A DNA stretch of 64,000 nucleotides from Streptomyces sp. CB00316 (GCF_001905595.1 NZ_LIXI01000008.1:1-64000), one strand, 5' to 3'; positions 1-8,871 are shown, counted from the stretch's first letter. Numbers and translations are program-made. The notes: generated by a model from the sequence alone, not told the origin.

Positions 1-1
1 C

Positions 2-427
2 TTCCTCGACGAACTCCGCCTCAACCTCGACGAACGCCTCCAGGCCCCGACCGAACTGGCCCCGCTGATCGACCCCAACCAGCACTCCTGCGGCACCGTC
101 TACCCCCACGGCCACCACGAACTCTCCCACCCGGAAGCCGGGATCTACCTGGTCGGCATGAAGTCCTACGGCCGCGCACCGACCTTCCTCGCCATGACCG
201 GCTACGAACAGGTCCGCTCCGTCGCCGCCGCCCTCGCCGGCGACCTCGAAGCAGCCGACCGCACCGAACTCACCCTCCCCGAAACCGGAGTCTGCGGCGG
301 AGCCGGACTCTTCGACGACCCGGCCCCCAGCGACACCAAAGACTCCTGCACGACGCCGGAACCCACCCTGGTCCAGCTCGGCGGCGCACCGGTCGCCGCC
401 ACGGCCGACGGCTGCTGCGGCTCGTGA
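2..427 (+). CDS. FAD/NAD(P)-dependent oxidoreductase, C-terminal part (ArsO/flavin-monooxygenase-like)
   Basis: Only the last 141 residues are in the window; the gene enters from the left edge in frame 2 with no stop before 427. The visible part contains a GIYLVGMKSYGRAPTF segment, the typical last FAD-contacting strand of flavin monooxygenase or thioredoxin-reductase-like enzymes. After it comes a low-complexity tail rich in acidic residues and cysteines (GVCGG, SCTTP, ending GCCGS). The stop overlaps the GTG start of the MFS transporter by 4 bp, so the two are translationally coupled. Flavoproteins paired with an MFS exporter and carrying a Cys-rich tail occur in actinobacterial arsenic islands (ArsO/ArsT-like); that assignment is inference because the FAD and NADPH GxGxxG motifs lie outside the window. 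Confidence 0.6.
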   Translation, partial: FLDELRLNLDERLQAPTELAPLIDPNQHSCGTVYPHGHHELSHPEAGIYLVGMKSYGRAPTFLAMTGYEQVRSVAAALAGDLEAADRTELTLPETGVCGGAGLFDDPAPSDTKDSCTTPEPTLVQLGGAPVAATADGCCGS

Positions 428-1716
428 CCGGCCGCACCACCCCCGAGCGCGGGGCCGTGACCGGATCCGACGTCCGCTCACGGCCCCGCGCCGTGCTCCC
501 CGCACTGTGCGCCACGCAGGTCATCAGCTGGGGCATCGTCTACTACGCCTTCCCCGTCCTGAACCCGCAGATCACCACCGCGACCGGCTGGTCGGCAGGG
601 GCGACCACCGCGGCGTTCTCGCTCGGTCTTGTCGTGTCCGCCCTCGCCGGGATACGCGTCGGCCGCATCCTCGACCGACGCGGCCCTCGTACCGTCATGA
701 CCGCCGGTTCCGTACTCGGCGTCATCAGCGTGCTGATCGTGGCCACAGCCCCCAACCTGCCCGTGTTCATCGCCGGCTGGGCGCTCGCCGGGCTCGCGAT
801 GGCCGCCACTTTCTATCAGCCCGCGTTCGCCGCTCTCACTCGATGGTGGGCCCCCGACCACATCCGCGCCCTCACCATCCTCACCCTCGCCGGTGGCCTC
901 GCCTCCACCGTCTTCGCACCCCTGGCCGCAGCCCTGGCCGAGCACCTGACCTGGCGCCACACCTACCTGGTGCTCGCCGGCATCCTGGCCCTCACCATCC
1001 CCGCCCACGCTCTGGCACTCAAGGCACCCTGGCCCGACGCCCCCACCGGCCCCGCCCCCGGAGCCGGCCCCGGGGCGGGCCCCGGGGCGGGCCCCGCTGA
1101 CGCGCGCGAAGTGGAGCGCAGCCGCCCGTTCCTGCTCCTCGCCGCCGCCTTCACCCTGTCCGGCTTCGCGATGTACGCCGTCCTCGTCGCCCTCGTCCCC
1201 CTCCTCCTGGAGCGCGGATACACCACCACCCAGGCTGCCTGGGTCCTCGGCATCGGCGGCGTCGGACAGACCCTCGGCCGCACCCTGTACGCAGCCCTCG
1301 CCCGCCGCACCACCGCCTCGGCCCGCACCACGACCCTGATCGCACTCGGTGGACTGACCACCGCGGCCTTCGCCGCAGTGCCGGGCCCGTACGGCCTGCT
1401 CATCGCCGTATCGATCACGGCCGGCGCGGTCCGCGGCAACCTCACCCTCCTCCAGGCCACCGCCATCACCGACCGCTGGGGCACCACCCACTACGGCCGC
1501 CTCTCCGGGCTCCTCACCGCACCCGCCCACACAGCAACAGCCCTCGCACCGTTCGCCGGCGCCGCCCTGGCCGTGCCCCTCGGCGGCTACGAACCGCTGT
1601 TCCTCCTCCTCGCCGCCGTCTCAGCAGTCGCCTGCATGACCGGATTCAAGACAACGCCCAGCCGAGCCACAAGCAGTGGCCCGCCACAGGAGACTGCCAA
1701 GATCTTCCCGAGGTAA
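424..1716 (+). CDS. MFS transporter (12 TM), probably an efflux protein
   Basis: 430 aa, GTG start overlapping the upstream stop (GTGA). Hydrophobic helices run from about residue 22 to the C-terminus. The loop after TM2 carries the MFS motif A variant GRILDRRGPR (residues about 80-89), and the two halves are joined by a cytoplasmic loop around residues 205-230. That loop contains a tandem GAGP repeat encoded by repeated ggcccc/gggcg units. The coupling to a flavoprotein suggests the pair detoxifies one substrate: the flavoprotein would oxidise or reduce it and the MFS protein would expel it. Arsenic species are a plausible substrate from context only; the protein itself gives no substrate clue. 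Confidence 0.85.
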   Translation: MTGRTTPERGAVTGSDVRSRPRAVLPALCATQVISWGIVYYAFPVLNPQITTATGWSAGATTAAFSLGLVVSALAGIRVGRILDRRGPRTVMTAGSVLGVISVLIVATAPNLPVFIAGWALAGLAMAATFYQPAFAALTRWWAPDHIRALTILTLAGGLASTVFAPLAAALAEHLTWRHTYLVLAGILALTIPAHALALKAPWPDAPTGPAPGAGPGAGPGAGPADAREVERSRPFLLLAAAFTLSGFAMYAVLVALVPLLLERGYTTTQAAWVLGIGGVGQTLGRTLYAALARRTTASARTTTLIALGGLTTAAFAAVPGPYGLLIAVSITAGAVRGNLTLLQATAITDRWGTTHYGRLSGLLTAPAHTATALAPFAGAALAVPLGGYEPLFLLLAAVSAVACMTGFKTTPSRATSSGPPQETAKIFPR

Positions 1717-2241
1717 GCGCACGGTTGGCCGGAGGAGCCACGTACGCCGCTCGGTCACAGCGGGTGCGACTGAGCGCGACAGCAGGCCCACAGGGCAGTG
1801 GTGGCATCGCCCAGTGAGCCTGGCACCTCCTCGACTCGCCACCATGCCCACTGCTCTGCTCCGGCACTGGACCATCGCACTCGACCGGCCCGGCGCCCCG
1901 GGCACGTAGTGAGCGACGACGTGGACGCGGGTCGTCGCTGCCGGCGGCGAGGTCCTCCGTCCGCCACCGTGCCGACACCTGGACCGGCCGTGCGAGCGCG
2001 GGCTCGTCGCGCGCATCGCGCGGCCCGGCAACGAGTCCGGCGAACGACTCTGTCCGTACCGCTGGAAGGCCGAAAGGTCGATGGCCCGGCTCTCGGCCAA
2101 CGCCGCCTCACCGTCCGACACGAGCCCGGGTAGGCGCGGTCAGGCGCGCCGGGCTTCCCTGACCGGGTACGAGCGGTCTCCTCTCGCTCCGGTACGACTG
2201 GGAGCAGTCCGCGGCGCACCCGGCCCGGGAACGAGGAGGTG
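1717..2241. other. 525-bp convergent intergenic gap, no gene seen
   Basis: This lies between the 3' ends of the MFS gene (+) and the GH64 gene (-). The short open frames on both strands have arginine/alanine/proline-rich translations with no recognisable domain and no Shine-Dalgarno sequence, as expected from GC bias. I see no strong hairpin and no repeat. Confidence 0.6.
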
Positions 2242-3438
2242 TCAGCTGAACCTGTCGAGTGTGATCAGGGCTTCCTGCGGGTTGCCGTCGTGGACGAGCG
2301 ACTCATGGGCGCCCACGTCGTCGAAGGCGAAGCCGTACGCCTTGCCGTCCACCATCTGTGCGTGGATGGCGCGGGAGTAGTGGTTGGTGACGGGGTCCTT
2401 GTAGAAGTTCGCCGCGGTGTTGTCCGGCTGGTTCGGGGCGGTCAGCAGGGTGGATCGGTTGAAGCCCGCGCACAGGGTGCGGGAGATCGGGCCGCGTACC
2501 AGGTCGTTGGGGGCGTCCAGGTGCTTGTAGCAGCCGAAGACGCTGTCCGAGTCCGGCCTCTGGAAAGAGGCCACGACCGCACCGGCGCTGTTGGTGAAGT
2601 TCATGACGTTCCCGGAGACCCGGCCGTAGTACTTGGTGTTCGGCTCGTGCGCGAACGGGGTCACCGTCAGCGTGGAGGTGCCGTAGCGGCTCCAGACCCG
2701 GTTGACGTAGTCGTTCAAGGTGGCGGGCGGCAGGACGCCGGCACCGACGCCGTGGCCGGGGGACAGAGCGCGCAGGACGGTTCCGTCGGATCGGGTCTGG
2801 ATGAGACCGGCCCAGCCGCCGGCCTGGTTCCTGAGTGAGTCGAAGACGGCGTTGTATCCGCCCGGCTTGAGGCGGCCGGTGGTCTTGACGGTTCCGCCGG
2901 GGGCCTTGACTCCGACGGAATAGGGAGCGGAGAACATGTCGACCTGGGTGCTGTTGATCCACAGGCCCGCGTCGTTGAGTGTGTACTCGGTCCAGTTGAA
3001 CAGGATGTTCCTGTTCGGGTCGCTCGGATTCTGGACGGCGGGCTGGACGAGACCACCGGTGGTGACCTTGAAGACGAGCTTCTGGCCGTACGAGAAGTAG
3101 ACCCGGCCGGAGAATTTCGGCATCCGGATCGTCATCGACTGTCCACTGCGCGGGCCGGTGATCGACGCGTCCGGTGCCGGGGTGGGCGGGTTGCCCCCGG
3201 CCGGCCAGGGGTGGAACGTACCGTTGGCGTCGGCCCAGCCCTGACGGCCCGTCGAGAGCTCCGTTCCCAGGTTGTAGACGAAGATCTGCTCACCGCGGCC
3301 CGAGTCGTTCCTGACGGTCAGGGGAATGGTCGCGGGGACCGCCGCCTCGGCGGCGGTCTCACCGACGACGGTGGTCAGGCCCGCGGCGAGGGCCAACGCG
3401 GCGGTCAGTGAAGCGAGGCTTCTCCAGGGAGCGGGCAT
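2242..3438 (-). CDS. Secreted GH64-family beta-1,3-glucanase
   Basis: 398 aa. The ATG at 3438 is chosen because GAGGAGG lies 6 nt upstream and a signal peptide follows at once (MPAPWRSLASL, hydrophobic core, cleavage near AEAA around residue 33). The mature protein starts VPATIPLTVRNDSGRGEQIFVYNLG and continues with GRVYFSYGQKL and LFNWTEYTLNDAGLWINSTQVDMFSAPY, features of the thaumatin-like GH64 (laminaripentaose-producing beta-1,3-glucanase) fold. No lectin module is attached, unlike the neighbouring glucanase. Expected role: extracellular endo-cleavage of beta-1,3-glucan such as laminarin, callose or fungal wall glucan. The longer open frame upstream of 3438 crosses the operator and is not expected to be translated. 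Confidence 0.88.
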   Translation of the reverse strand: MPAPWRSLASLTAALALAAGLTTVVGETAAEAAVPATIPLTVRNDSGRGEQIFVYNLGTELSTGRQGWADANGTFHPWPAGGNPPTPAPDASITGPRSGQSMTIRMPKFSGRVYFSYGQKLVFKVTTGGLVQPAVQNPSDPNRNILFNWTEYTLNDAGLWINSTQVDMFSAPYSVGVKAPGGTVKTTGRLKPGGYNAVFDSLRNQAGGWAGLIQTRSDGTVLRALSPGHGVGAGVLPPATLNDYVNRVWSRYGTSTLTVTPFAHEPNTKYYGRVSGNVMNFTNSAGAVVASFQRPDSDSVFGCYKHLDAPNDLVRGPISRTLCAGFNRSTLLTAPNQPDNTAANFYKDPVTNHYSRAIHAQMVDGKAYGFAFDDVGAHESLVHDGNPQEALITLDRFS

Positions 3439-3498
3439 GCTCGTCCTCCTCAGCGGTTGGATCCGTGGGTGGAACGGTGTGCGCATCACCTTGAACGT

Positions 3499-3512
3499 GA
3501 GAGCGCTCTCAG
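3499..3512. promoter_or_regulatory. Perfect palindrome TGAGAGCGCTCTCA, CebR/LacI-type operator
   Basis: A 14-bp perfect palindrome 61 bp upstream of the GH64 start codon. It differs from the published CebR box TGGGAGCGCTCCCA only in the third base of each half. LacI-family regulators of glycoside uptake in Streptomyces bind this type of site and leave on binding an oligosaccharide. Its place is consistent with repression of the glucanase until glucan oligomers appear. No copy was seen upstream of the other glucanase genes here. Confidence 0.75.
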
Positions 3513-3639
3513 AATCCTGCCGCGCGGGAGAGCTGTCAACGAACATGTCTCAACTCTTTTAACTCACAAAGGAGATGGGACACGCATGCGGGTGGCCGGC
3601 TCATGGAGGAGCGTGTGAGGCCGTCCCACCGGGCGAAGA

Positions 3640-3678
3640 ACGGCGGCGGTGCGTTTCGGCGTTGCGCCCCGCCGCCGT
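3640..3678 (-). terminator. Possible terminator after the ThuA gene
   Basis: A 10-bp perfect stem (ACGGCGGCGG at 3640-3649 with CCGCCGCCGT at 3669-3678) and a 19-nt loop lie about 70 bp beyond the ThuA-gene stop and before the GH64 promoter. There is no T-tract, and the loop is long, so this is tentative. Confidence 0.35.
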
Positions 3679-3749
3679 CACCGGCCCCGTGTGGCGGCCG
3701 GGTCCGGGGTCACCGCCTCCCGCGGCGGCCCCGGAGTCGAGAGGTTCGC

Positions 3750-5507
3750 TCAGCCGGGGAGAACCCACTTCTGGTTGGCGCCGGTGTGACAGGTCCACAG
3801 GTGGAGCTTGGTGCCGTCGGCCGAGGAAGCTCCGGAAGCGTCCAGACACTTGCCGGAGGACGGGTTCTTCAACGTGCCGTCAGGCTGCGCCACCCACTTC
3901 TGGGCGCCCGTGCCGTTGCACCCGTACAGCTGGATCCTCGTACCGTCGGCCGTGCCCGCCCCGCTGACGTCCATGCACTTGCCGAGGGCGCGCAGCGTGT
4001 CGTCCGTGCCGGCCGTCCACTTCTGGGCTGCCGTCTGGTTGCACGTCCAGAGCTGGATCTGCGTGCCGTCCGCACTCGACCCGTTGGCCACGTCGACGCA
4101 CTTGCCGCCGATTCCCTTGACGGCGCCTTCCCTTGGGCCGGTCGCGCCTCCCAGTTCCTTGATGCGGATGTTACGGAAGGACACGTCGTCGCCGTCGCCG
4201 TGGTTCTGCAGGCCGATGTGCCCCCGCTGGAGGCTGCGGGCGGGGTCGGTGTTGGTGAAGTCGTTGATCTTGCGGCCGTTGAGGAAGAGCTGGAGGCGTT
4301 CGCCCTCGACCCGGATCTCGTACGTGTTCCACTCCCCCGGCGGGTTCAGGGCGGCGTCCCGGGCCGCCAGGTCGGCGGACTTGAAGCCGTAGACGGAACC
4401 GGTGGTGCGGTCGGGGGTGTCGGTGGCGTCGATCTGGATCTCGTAGCCGTTGTTGACGGCCGACCACGGGTCGTCGGAGGCGGGGAAGCCCACGAAGACG
4501 CCGCTGTTGTCGTCCCCGCTCTGACGCCAGTCGAGCTTCAGGGAGTACGACGTGTACTCCCTGGCCTGGTACCAGTACAGGCCCAGACCGCCCTGGGAGG
4601 TGAGGGTGGCGTTCGCGTGCGTGAACGAGCCCGGCCCTGCCTGCTGCCAGCCGGTGGTGCCCGAGGAGCCGAAGAGCGTGGTGTAGCCGGTCTCCGGGCG
4701 GCAGTCGGCCTCCGTCATCTCCGCGGCCCAGCGGATACCGCCGAGCAGGTGGCGGCGGAAGGCGGGGTCGGCGTAGGACTCCTCGGTGTGGCCGCCGCCG
4801 GTGTAGAAGGCGCGGCCGCCCCGGTAGTCCTTGCACCAGGCGATGGGGTGGTCGCCGCCCATGGTGCCGCCGCTGTAGGTGGACTCGTCGAGCGAGGCCA
4901 GGACGCGGGCCGAGCTCCGCGGGTTGGTGCGGTAGTCGTACCACTCGTCGGTCCGCTGCCAGGTGGGGCCGAGGTGCGCGGTGGCGTCGTGGGCGCGGTC
5001 CTCCACCTTGACGGTGGCCGGCTGGATGTGCGGGTGGGACTTGAACAGGGCGCCGGCCAGGCCGCCGTACCAGGTCCAGTCGTACTCGGTGTCGGCCGCC
5101 GCGTGGATGCCGACGTAGCCGCCGCCCGCCTCGATGTACCCCTCGAAGGCGGTCTGCTGGGCGGCGTTGAGGACGTCGCCGGTGGTGGAGAGGAAGACCA
5201 CCGCCTCGTAGCCGGTGAGGTTCGGGGGGGTGAAGGCGGCGGCGTCCTCGGTCGCCGTGACGGTGAAGTTGTTGGCGGCGCCCAGCTGGCGCAGGGCGGT
5301 GACGCCTTCGTCGATGGAGGAGTGGCGGAATCCGGCGGTCTTGGAGAAGACCAGCACGTCGTACGCGGGGTCGGCGGCGGCCGTAGCCGCGCGGGCGGGG
5401 GCGGCCGGGGCCGGTTCGGAGGCCGTGGAGACCGCCGTGGGCAGGGCGGCGGCGCCGAGCAGGGCGCCGGCGGCCCAGCAGGCGAGGCGGGTGCGGCGTC
5501 GGTTCAT
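3750..5507 (-). CDS. Secreted ThuA-like / DUF1080 (3-keto-disaccharide hydrolase) / ricin-lectin protein
   Basis: 585 aa. Start ATG at 5507 overlaps the stop of the upstream sugar-dehydrogenase gene by 4 bp (ATGA), giving translational coupling. Order: signal peptide (residues 1-40), ThuA-like domain (about 42-250, YDVLVFSKTAGFRHSSI at its start, HAAADTEYDW and HPIAWCKDY inside), DUF1080/concanavalin-like domain (about 272-452, with WYQAREYTSYSLKLDW and NGYEIQIDATDTPD), then a ricin-type beta-trefoil (about 462-580) with three QxW-like repeats (AQKW, AQKW, NQKW). ThuA and DUF1080 proteins act in keto-sugar and disaccharide breakdown. Together with the coupled dehydrogenase this suggests extracellular oxidation and cleavage of a polysaccharide-bound sugar. 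The ricin segment is almost identical in DNA to that of the upstream gene. Confidence 0.85.
   Translation of the reverse strand: MNRRRTRLACWAAGALLGAAALPTAVSTASEPAPAAPARAATAAADPAYDVLVFSKTAGFRHSSIDEGVTALRQLGAANNFTVTATEDAAAFTPPNLTGYEAVVFLSTTGDVLNAAQQTAFEGYIEAGGGYVGIHAAADTEYDWTWYGGLAGALFKSHPHIQPATVKVEDRAHDATAHLGPTWQRTDEWYDYRTNPRSSARVLASLDESTYSGGTMGGDHPIAWCKDYRGGRAFYTGGGHTEESYADPAFRRHLLGGIRWAAEMTEADCRPETGYTTLFGSSGTTGWQQAGPGSFTHANATLTSQGGLGLYWYQAREYTSYSLKLDWRQSGDDNSGVFVGFPASDDPWSAVNNGYEIQIDATDTPDRTTGSVYGFKSADLAARDAALNPPGEWNTYEIRVEGERLQLFLNGRKINDFTNTDPARSLQRGHIGLQNHGDGDDVSFRNIRIKELGGATGPREGAVKGIGGKCVDVANGSSADGTQIQLWTCNQTAAQKWTAGTDDTLRALGKCMDVSGAGTADGTRIQLYGCNGTGAQKWVAQPDGTLKNPSSGKCLDASGASSADGTKLHLWTCHTGANQKWVLPG
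3765..4120 (-). repeat. 356-bp ricin-domain direct repeat, copy 1
   Basis: Copy 1 of a direct repeat encoding the C-terminal beta-trefoil of the ThuA protein. Aligned at an offset of 1751 bp to copy 2, I find one substitution (position 3789, a versus g) and no indels. Similarity stops abruptly on both sides. Confidence 0.95.
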
Positions 5508-8341
5508 GACAGGGTCCACTTCTGGTTGGCGCCGGTGTGGCAGGTCCACAGGTGGAGCTTGGTGCCGTCGGCCGAGGAAGCTCCGGAAGCGTCCAGACAC
5601 TTGCCGGAGGACGGGTTCTTCAACGTGCCGTCAGGCTGCGCCACCCACTTCTGGGCGCCCGTGCCGTTGCACCCGTACAGCTGGATCCTCGTACCGTCGG
5701 CCGTGCCCGCCCCGCTGACGTCCATGCACTTGCCGAGGGCGCGCAGCGTGTCGTCCGTGCCGGCCGTCCACTTCTGGGCTGCCGTCTGGTTGCACGTCCA
5801 GAGCTGGATCTGCGTGCCGTCCGCACTCGACCCGTTGGCCACGTCGACGCACTTGCCGCCGATTCCCTTGAGGTCGCGGCCGGGCGCGGCGGCCCCGGTG
5901 GTGGTGATGGTGAAGTCGTCGAGGTCGAAGAGGGAGCCGCTGCCGCCCTTGAAGACGAGGTAGAGCGTGGTGGTGGCGGCCGGGCGGTCGGTCAGGTCCG
6001 CGCTCACGTCCCGGAACGTGTCCCAGCCGCCGGTGACCGGGACCGCGGCCGAGCCGAGCAGCGTGCCGGCGGGTGAGCCTGCCCGTACTTCCAGCGTGCC
6101 TCCCGCACCGCCGGAGGAGACCCGGGCGGTCAGCTTGGTGGCGTTGCCGAGGATGTAGGGGGTGAAGGAGATCCAGTCGTTGTTGTCGATGTGGCCGACG
6201 GTCCTGCCGCCGTTCGCCGTGGCCTTGTCGACGATCCGGATGCCGGCGGATCCGCCGAAGTGCTCGGCCTGGCGCTTGCTGCCCTGGCTGATGTTCTGGT
6301 CGTGCGTGGTCAGGGCGGGCTGCCCGTTCGCTCCCTTGTCGGTGTACTCGGCGTCCCAGACGCCGAAGATGTTCGCGTTGGGGTCGTGCTCACCGTCGGC
6401 GATGGTCTGTACGGTGCCGGAGCAGCCGGTGGCGGAGGTCTGCGGGTGGCCGTGGCTGTCGTGGCCGATGATGAAGGTGACCTTCACCTTGGAGCAGTCG
6501 ATCGTGTCGTCCTCGGGGTCGGTGACGGTGACCTTGAAGGGAACGGCCGCGCCCGGATCGATGATGGAGCCGTCGGCGGGCAGATCGAGGGTGACGGTGG
6601 GCGCGGTGTTGCCGACGGTGACGATGACGGAGGCGGTGGCGGTGTTGCCGGTGCCGTCGGAGACGGTCAGTTCGGCGGTGTAGCGACCGTTGGCGGTGTA
6701 GGTGTGTGAGGGGTTCGCGGCCGTCGAGGTGGACCCGTCACCGAACTTCCAGGCGTACGTGAGGGGGTCGCCGTCGGGGTCGGAGGTTCCGGCCGAGGAG
6801 AACGCCACGGCCAGCGGGGCCTGGCCCGAGGTGCGGTTCGCGGTTGCCTTGGCGAGCGGGGCGCGGCCTCCGGTGACGTACTCGATGCGGTAGACGGCAC
6901 TGTTGGCGTCGCCGTTGAAGTAGCCGGTGCCGTAGTCCAGGACGTACAGCGCGCCGTCCGGGCCGAAGGCCATGTCCATGACCTGGGTGCCCTGCCAGGG
7001 GAACGCGTTGATCGACTGTACGGTGCCGTCGGAGCCCTGCTCGATGCGCTTGATCCACTTGCGGCCGAACTCGCCGGCGAAGTAGTCGCCGTCGAAGCTC
7101 TGCGGGAACTTGACCGGGGAGGCCGAGGCCGCGTCGTAGCGATAGACGGGCCCGCCCATGGGTGACTCGGAGCCGTTGCCGAACTCGGGGACGGAGGCGC
7201 CGTCGTACGGAATCCAGGCGGGCTGGGCGGGGGGCAGGTCGGTCAGCCCGGTGTTGTTCGGCGAGGTGTTCTTCGGTGCGGCGCAGGAGAACGTGGCGCC
7301 CGAGGTGGAGGTGGCGAAGTTGTAGTCCACGTAGGGGCTGTTGTTGCCGACGCAGTAGGGCCAGCCGTAGTTGCCGGCCTTGGTGATCCGGTTGAACTCG
7401 ACCTGTCCGGCGGGTCCGCGTCCGGCGTTCGCCGTGCCCGCGTCCGGGCCGTAGTCGCCGAGGTAGACGGTGCCGGTGGGTTTGTCGACGCTCATCCGGA
7501 AGGGGTTGCGGAAGCCCATGGCGTAGATCTCCGGCCTGGTCCTCGCGGTTCCGGGTGCGAAGAGGTTGCCGGACGGGATGGTGTAGCTCCCGTCGGCGGC
7601 GACCTTGATCCGCAGCACCTTGCCGCGCAGGTCGTTGGTGTTGCCGGAGGAACGCTGCGCGTCGTACGCGGGGTTGCGGTTCGCCCGCTCGTCGATGGGG
7701 GTGTAGCCGTCGGAGGCGAAGGGGTTGCTGTCGTCGCCGGTGGAGAGGTACAGGTTCCCTTGCGCGTCGAAGTCGATGTCTCCGCCGACGTGGCAGCACA
7801 GGCCGCGGCTCGCGGGGACGTCGAGGACCTTCTTCTCGCCGGCGATGTCGAGGGTGCCGTCGGCTCTGAGGACGAAGCGCGAGAGCCGGTTGACGCCGTC
7901 GAAGGGGGCGAAGTCCGCGGCGGACCCGTTGGCGGGCGCGTCGCCGGAGGGGGTGGTCAGCTTCGGCGCGTAGTAGAGGTAGACGAAGCGGTTGGTGGTG
8001 AACTCGGGGTCCACGCCTACGCCTTGCAGACCCTCTTCGTCATGCGAGTAGACGTCCAGTTTCCCGGCGGTCTTCGTGGTGCCCGCGGCATCGGTGAGGC
8101 GGAGGGTGCCGTCCCGTGAGGTGTGCAGGACGGACCGGTCGGGCAGCACGGCGAGCGTCATGGGCTCGCCGGTCTCGGTCACCCCCTTGGCGAGGGTGAC
8201 CTGCTGGAACTCGTCGGCAGCGATGGTTGTCACGGGTTCGGGCGCCGCTGCGGCGGGTCTCTGCTGTGTGGTGAGGGCACCCGCTGCGGCAAGCAAGGCG
8301 CAGGCCAGCGCCGCGACGGGTCGGGGGAGTCTCCTGTGCAC
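5504..8341 (-). CDS. Secreted PQQ-type sugar dehydrogenase with PKD, CBM6-like and ricin domains
   Basis: 945 aa from a GTG start at 8341. A GGAGG sits exactly 6 nt before this GTG, whereas the in-frame ATG at 8347 touches the GGAGG directly, so the GTG is preferred. Order: signal peptide (1-33), six-bladed glucose/sorbosone-dehydrogenase-type propeller (about 40-450; HDEEGLQGVGVDPEF, LYLSTGDDSNPF, EIYAMGFRNPFRM, NYGWPYC, VLDYGTG), PKD domain (about 490-580; DPDGDPLTYAWKFGDGS), a segment with IGHDSHGHPQ (about 610-660), a CBM6-like jelly roll (about 684-815; NDWISFTPY, LDDFTITTT), and a ricin-type lectin (about 823-945). Likely an extracellular, substrate-anchored sugar oxidase. It is the first gene of the pair with the ThuA protein. 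Confidence 0.88.
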   Translation of the reverse strand: MHRRLPRPVAALACALLAAAGALTTQQRPAAAAPEPVTTIAADEFQQVTLAKGVTETGEPMTLAVLPDRSVLHTSRDGTLRLTDAAGTTKTAGKLDVYSHDEEGLQGVGVDPEFTTNRFVYLYYAPKLTTPSGDAPANGSAADFAPFDGVNRLSRFVLRADGTLDIAGEKKVLDVPASRGLCCHVGGDIDFDAQGNLYLSTGDDSNPFASDGYTPIDERANRNPAYDAQRSSGNTNDLRGKVLRIKVAADGSYTIPSGNLFAPGTARTRPEIYAMGFRNPFRMSVDKPTGTVYLGDYGPDAGTANAGRGPAGQVEFNRITKAGNYGWPYCVGNNSPYVDYNFATSTSGATFSCAAPKNTSPNNTGLTDLPPAQPAWIPYDGASVPEFGNGSESPMGGPVYRYDAASASPVKFPQSFDGDYFAGEFGRKWIKRIEQGSDGTVQSINAFPWQGTQVMDMAFGPDGALYVLDYGTGYFNGDANSAVYRIEYVTGGRAPLAKATANRTSGQAPLAVAFSSAGTSDPDGDPLTYAWKFGDGSTSTAANPSHTYTANGRYTAELTVSDGTGNTATASVIVTVGNTAPTVTLDLPADGSIIDPGAAVPFKVTVTDPEDDTIDCSKVKVTFIIGHDSHGHPQTSATGCSGTVQTIADGEHDPNANIFGVWDAEYTDKGANGQPALTTHDQNISQGSKRQAEHFGGSAGIRIVDKATANGGRTVGHIDNNDWISFTPYILGNATKLTARVSSGGAGGTLEVRAGSPAGTLLGSAAVPVTGGWDTFRDVSADLTDRPAATTTLYLVFKGGSGSLFDLDDFTITTTGAAAPGRDLKGIGGKCVDVANGSSADGTQIQLWTCNQTAAQKWTAGTDDTLRALGKCMDVSGAGTADGTRIQLYGCNGTGAQKWVAQPDGTLKNPSSGKCLDASGASSADGTKLHLWTCHTGANQKWTLS
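5516..5871 (-). repeat. 356-bp ricin-domain direct repeat, copy 2
   Basis: Copy 2, encoding the C-terminal lectin of the sugar dehydrogenase. It matches copy 1 at 355 of 356 positions by eye. Synonymous sites are identical too, so the likeness reflects recent copying or gene conversion rather than protein-level selection alone. Confidence 0.95.
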
Positions 8342-8871
8342 GCGCATCCTCCGTGTGGTGACGGGGTGAGGTCTGGAGCACAGGCGCGCGCCGTCGCGCC
8401 GGAGGCATGGGTGCTCCCGGGGGGAGGGAGGAGCACTCAGGCCTTGTCGTTCGGTACAGAGCAGGAAGGTAATGGCTTTTCCGCGGACCAGAAAGCCCTT
8501 TGACGTACCTGGCCCCAACTTTCTCTACTGGGGAGACAAAGAGACCGGCGCTGGGCCCCTCGGCCGAGGGAGGTGAGAACCGCGCAACCGGGACCAGGAG
8601 GGCCGCTCTCGCGTCGGTCGGTGAGGGCAGGACGCCAAGTCGACCCACGGCGAAGGGAACTGGTCCAGACGAACGTCTTGACGGGTCTGCGGCGCGCTCC
8701 TTAAATCAGTATCGCCAACTGTTGAACGCTGCTGTCCCGGCGATCCCCACATCACTTCACTTCGTGTCCACGACACGGCCGTCAGCGCGTCCGACGTTCC
8801 GTCATGCACACGTCGCAGTGAACTCGCTCTTCCCCGTCCCCTCACACCCCTCGAAAGCGATGTGATGCCCC
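8342..8871. promoter_or_regulatory. 530-bp divergent regulatory region (sugar dehydrogenase / GH16)
   Basis: No gene is apparent. It must hold the promoter of the leftward dehydrogenase-ThuA pair and that of the rightward GH16 gene. A possible rightward promoter is TTGACG (8500-8505) with TCTACT (8524-8529), spacing 18, which would leave a leader of more than 300 nt. A locally AT-richer stretch at 8700-8720 is another candidate. No CebR-like palindrome is present. Confidence 0.4.

Noticed and set aside
1017..1103. GAGP-coding repeat as a mobile or regulatory repeat
   Set aside because: In frame within the MFS cytoplasmic loop and short; best explained as a flexible linker.
478..1530. 350-codon minus-strand frame opposite the MFS gene
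   Set aside because: Gly/Glu/Asp-rich antisense shadow with no domain.
3603..5963. 786-codon plus-strand frame opposite the ThuA gene
   Set aside because: Antisense shadow; Val/Gly/Arg repeats without structure, while the minus strand has three clear domains.
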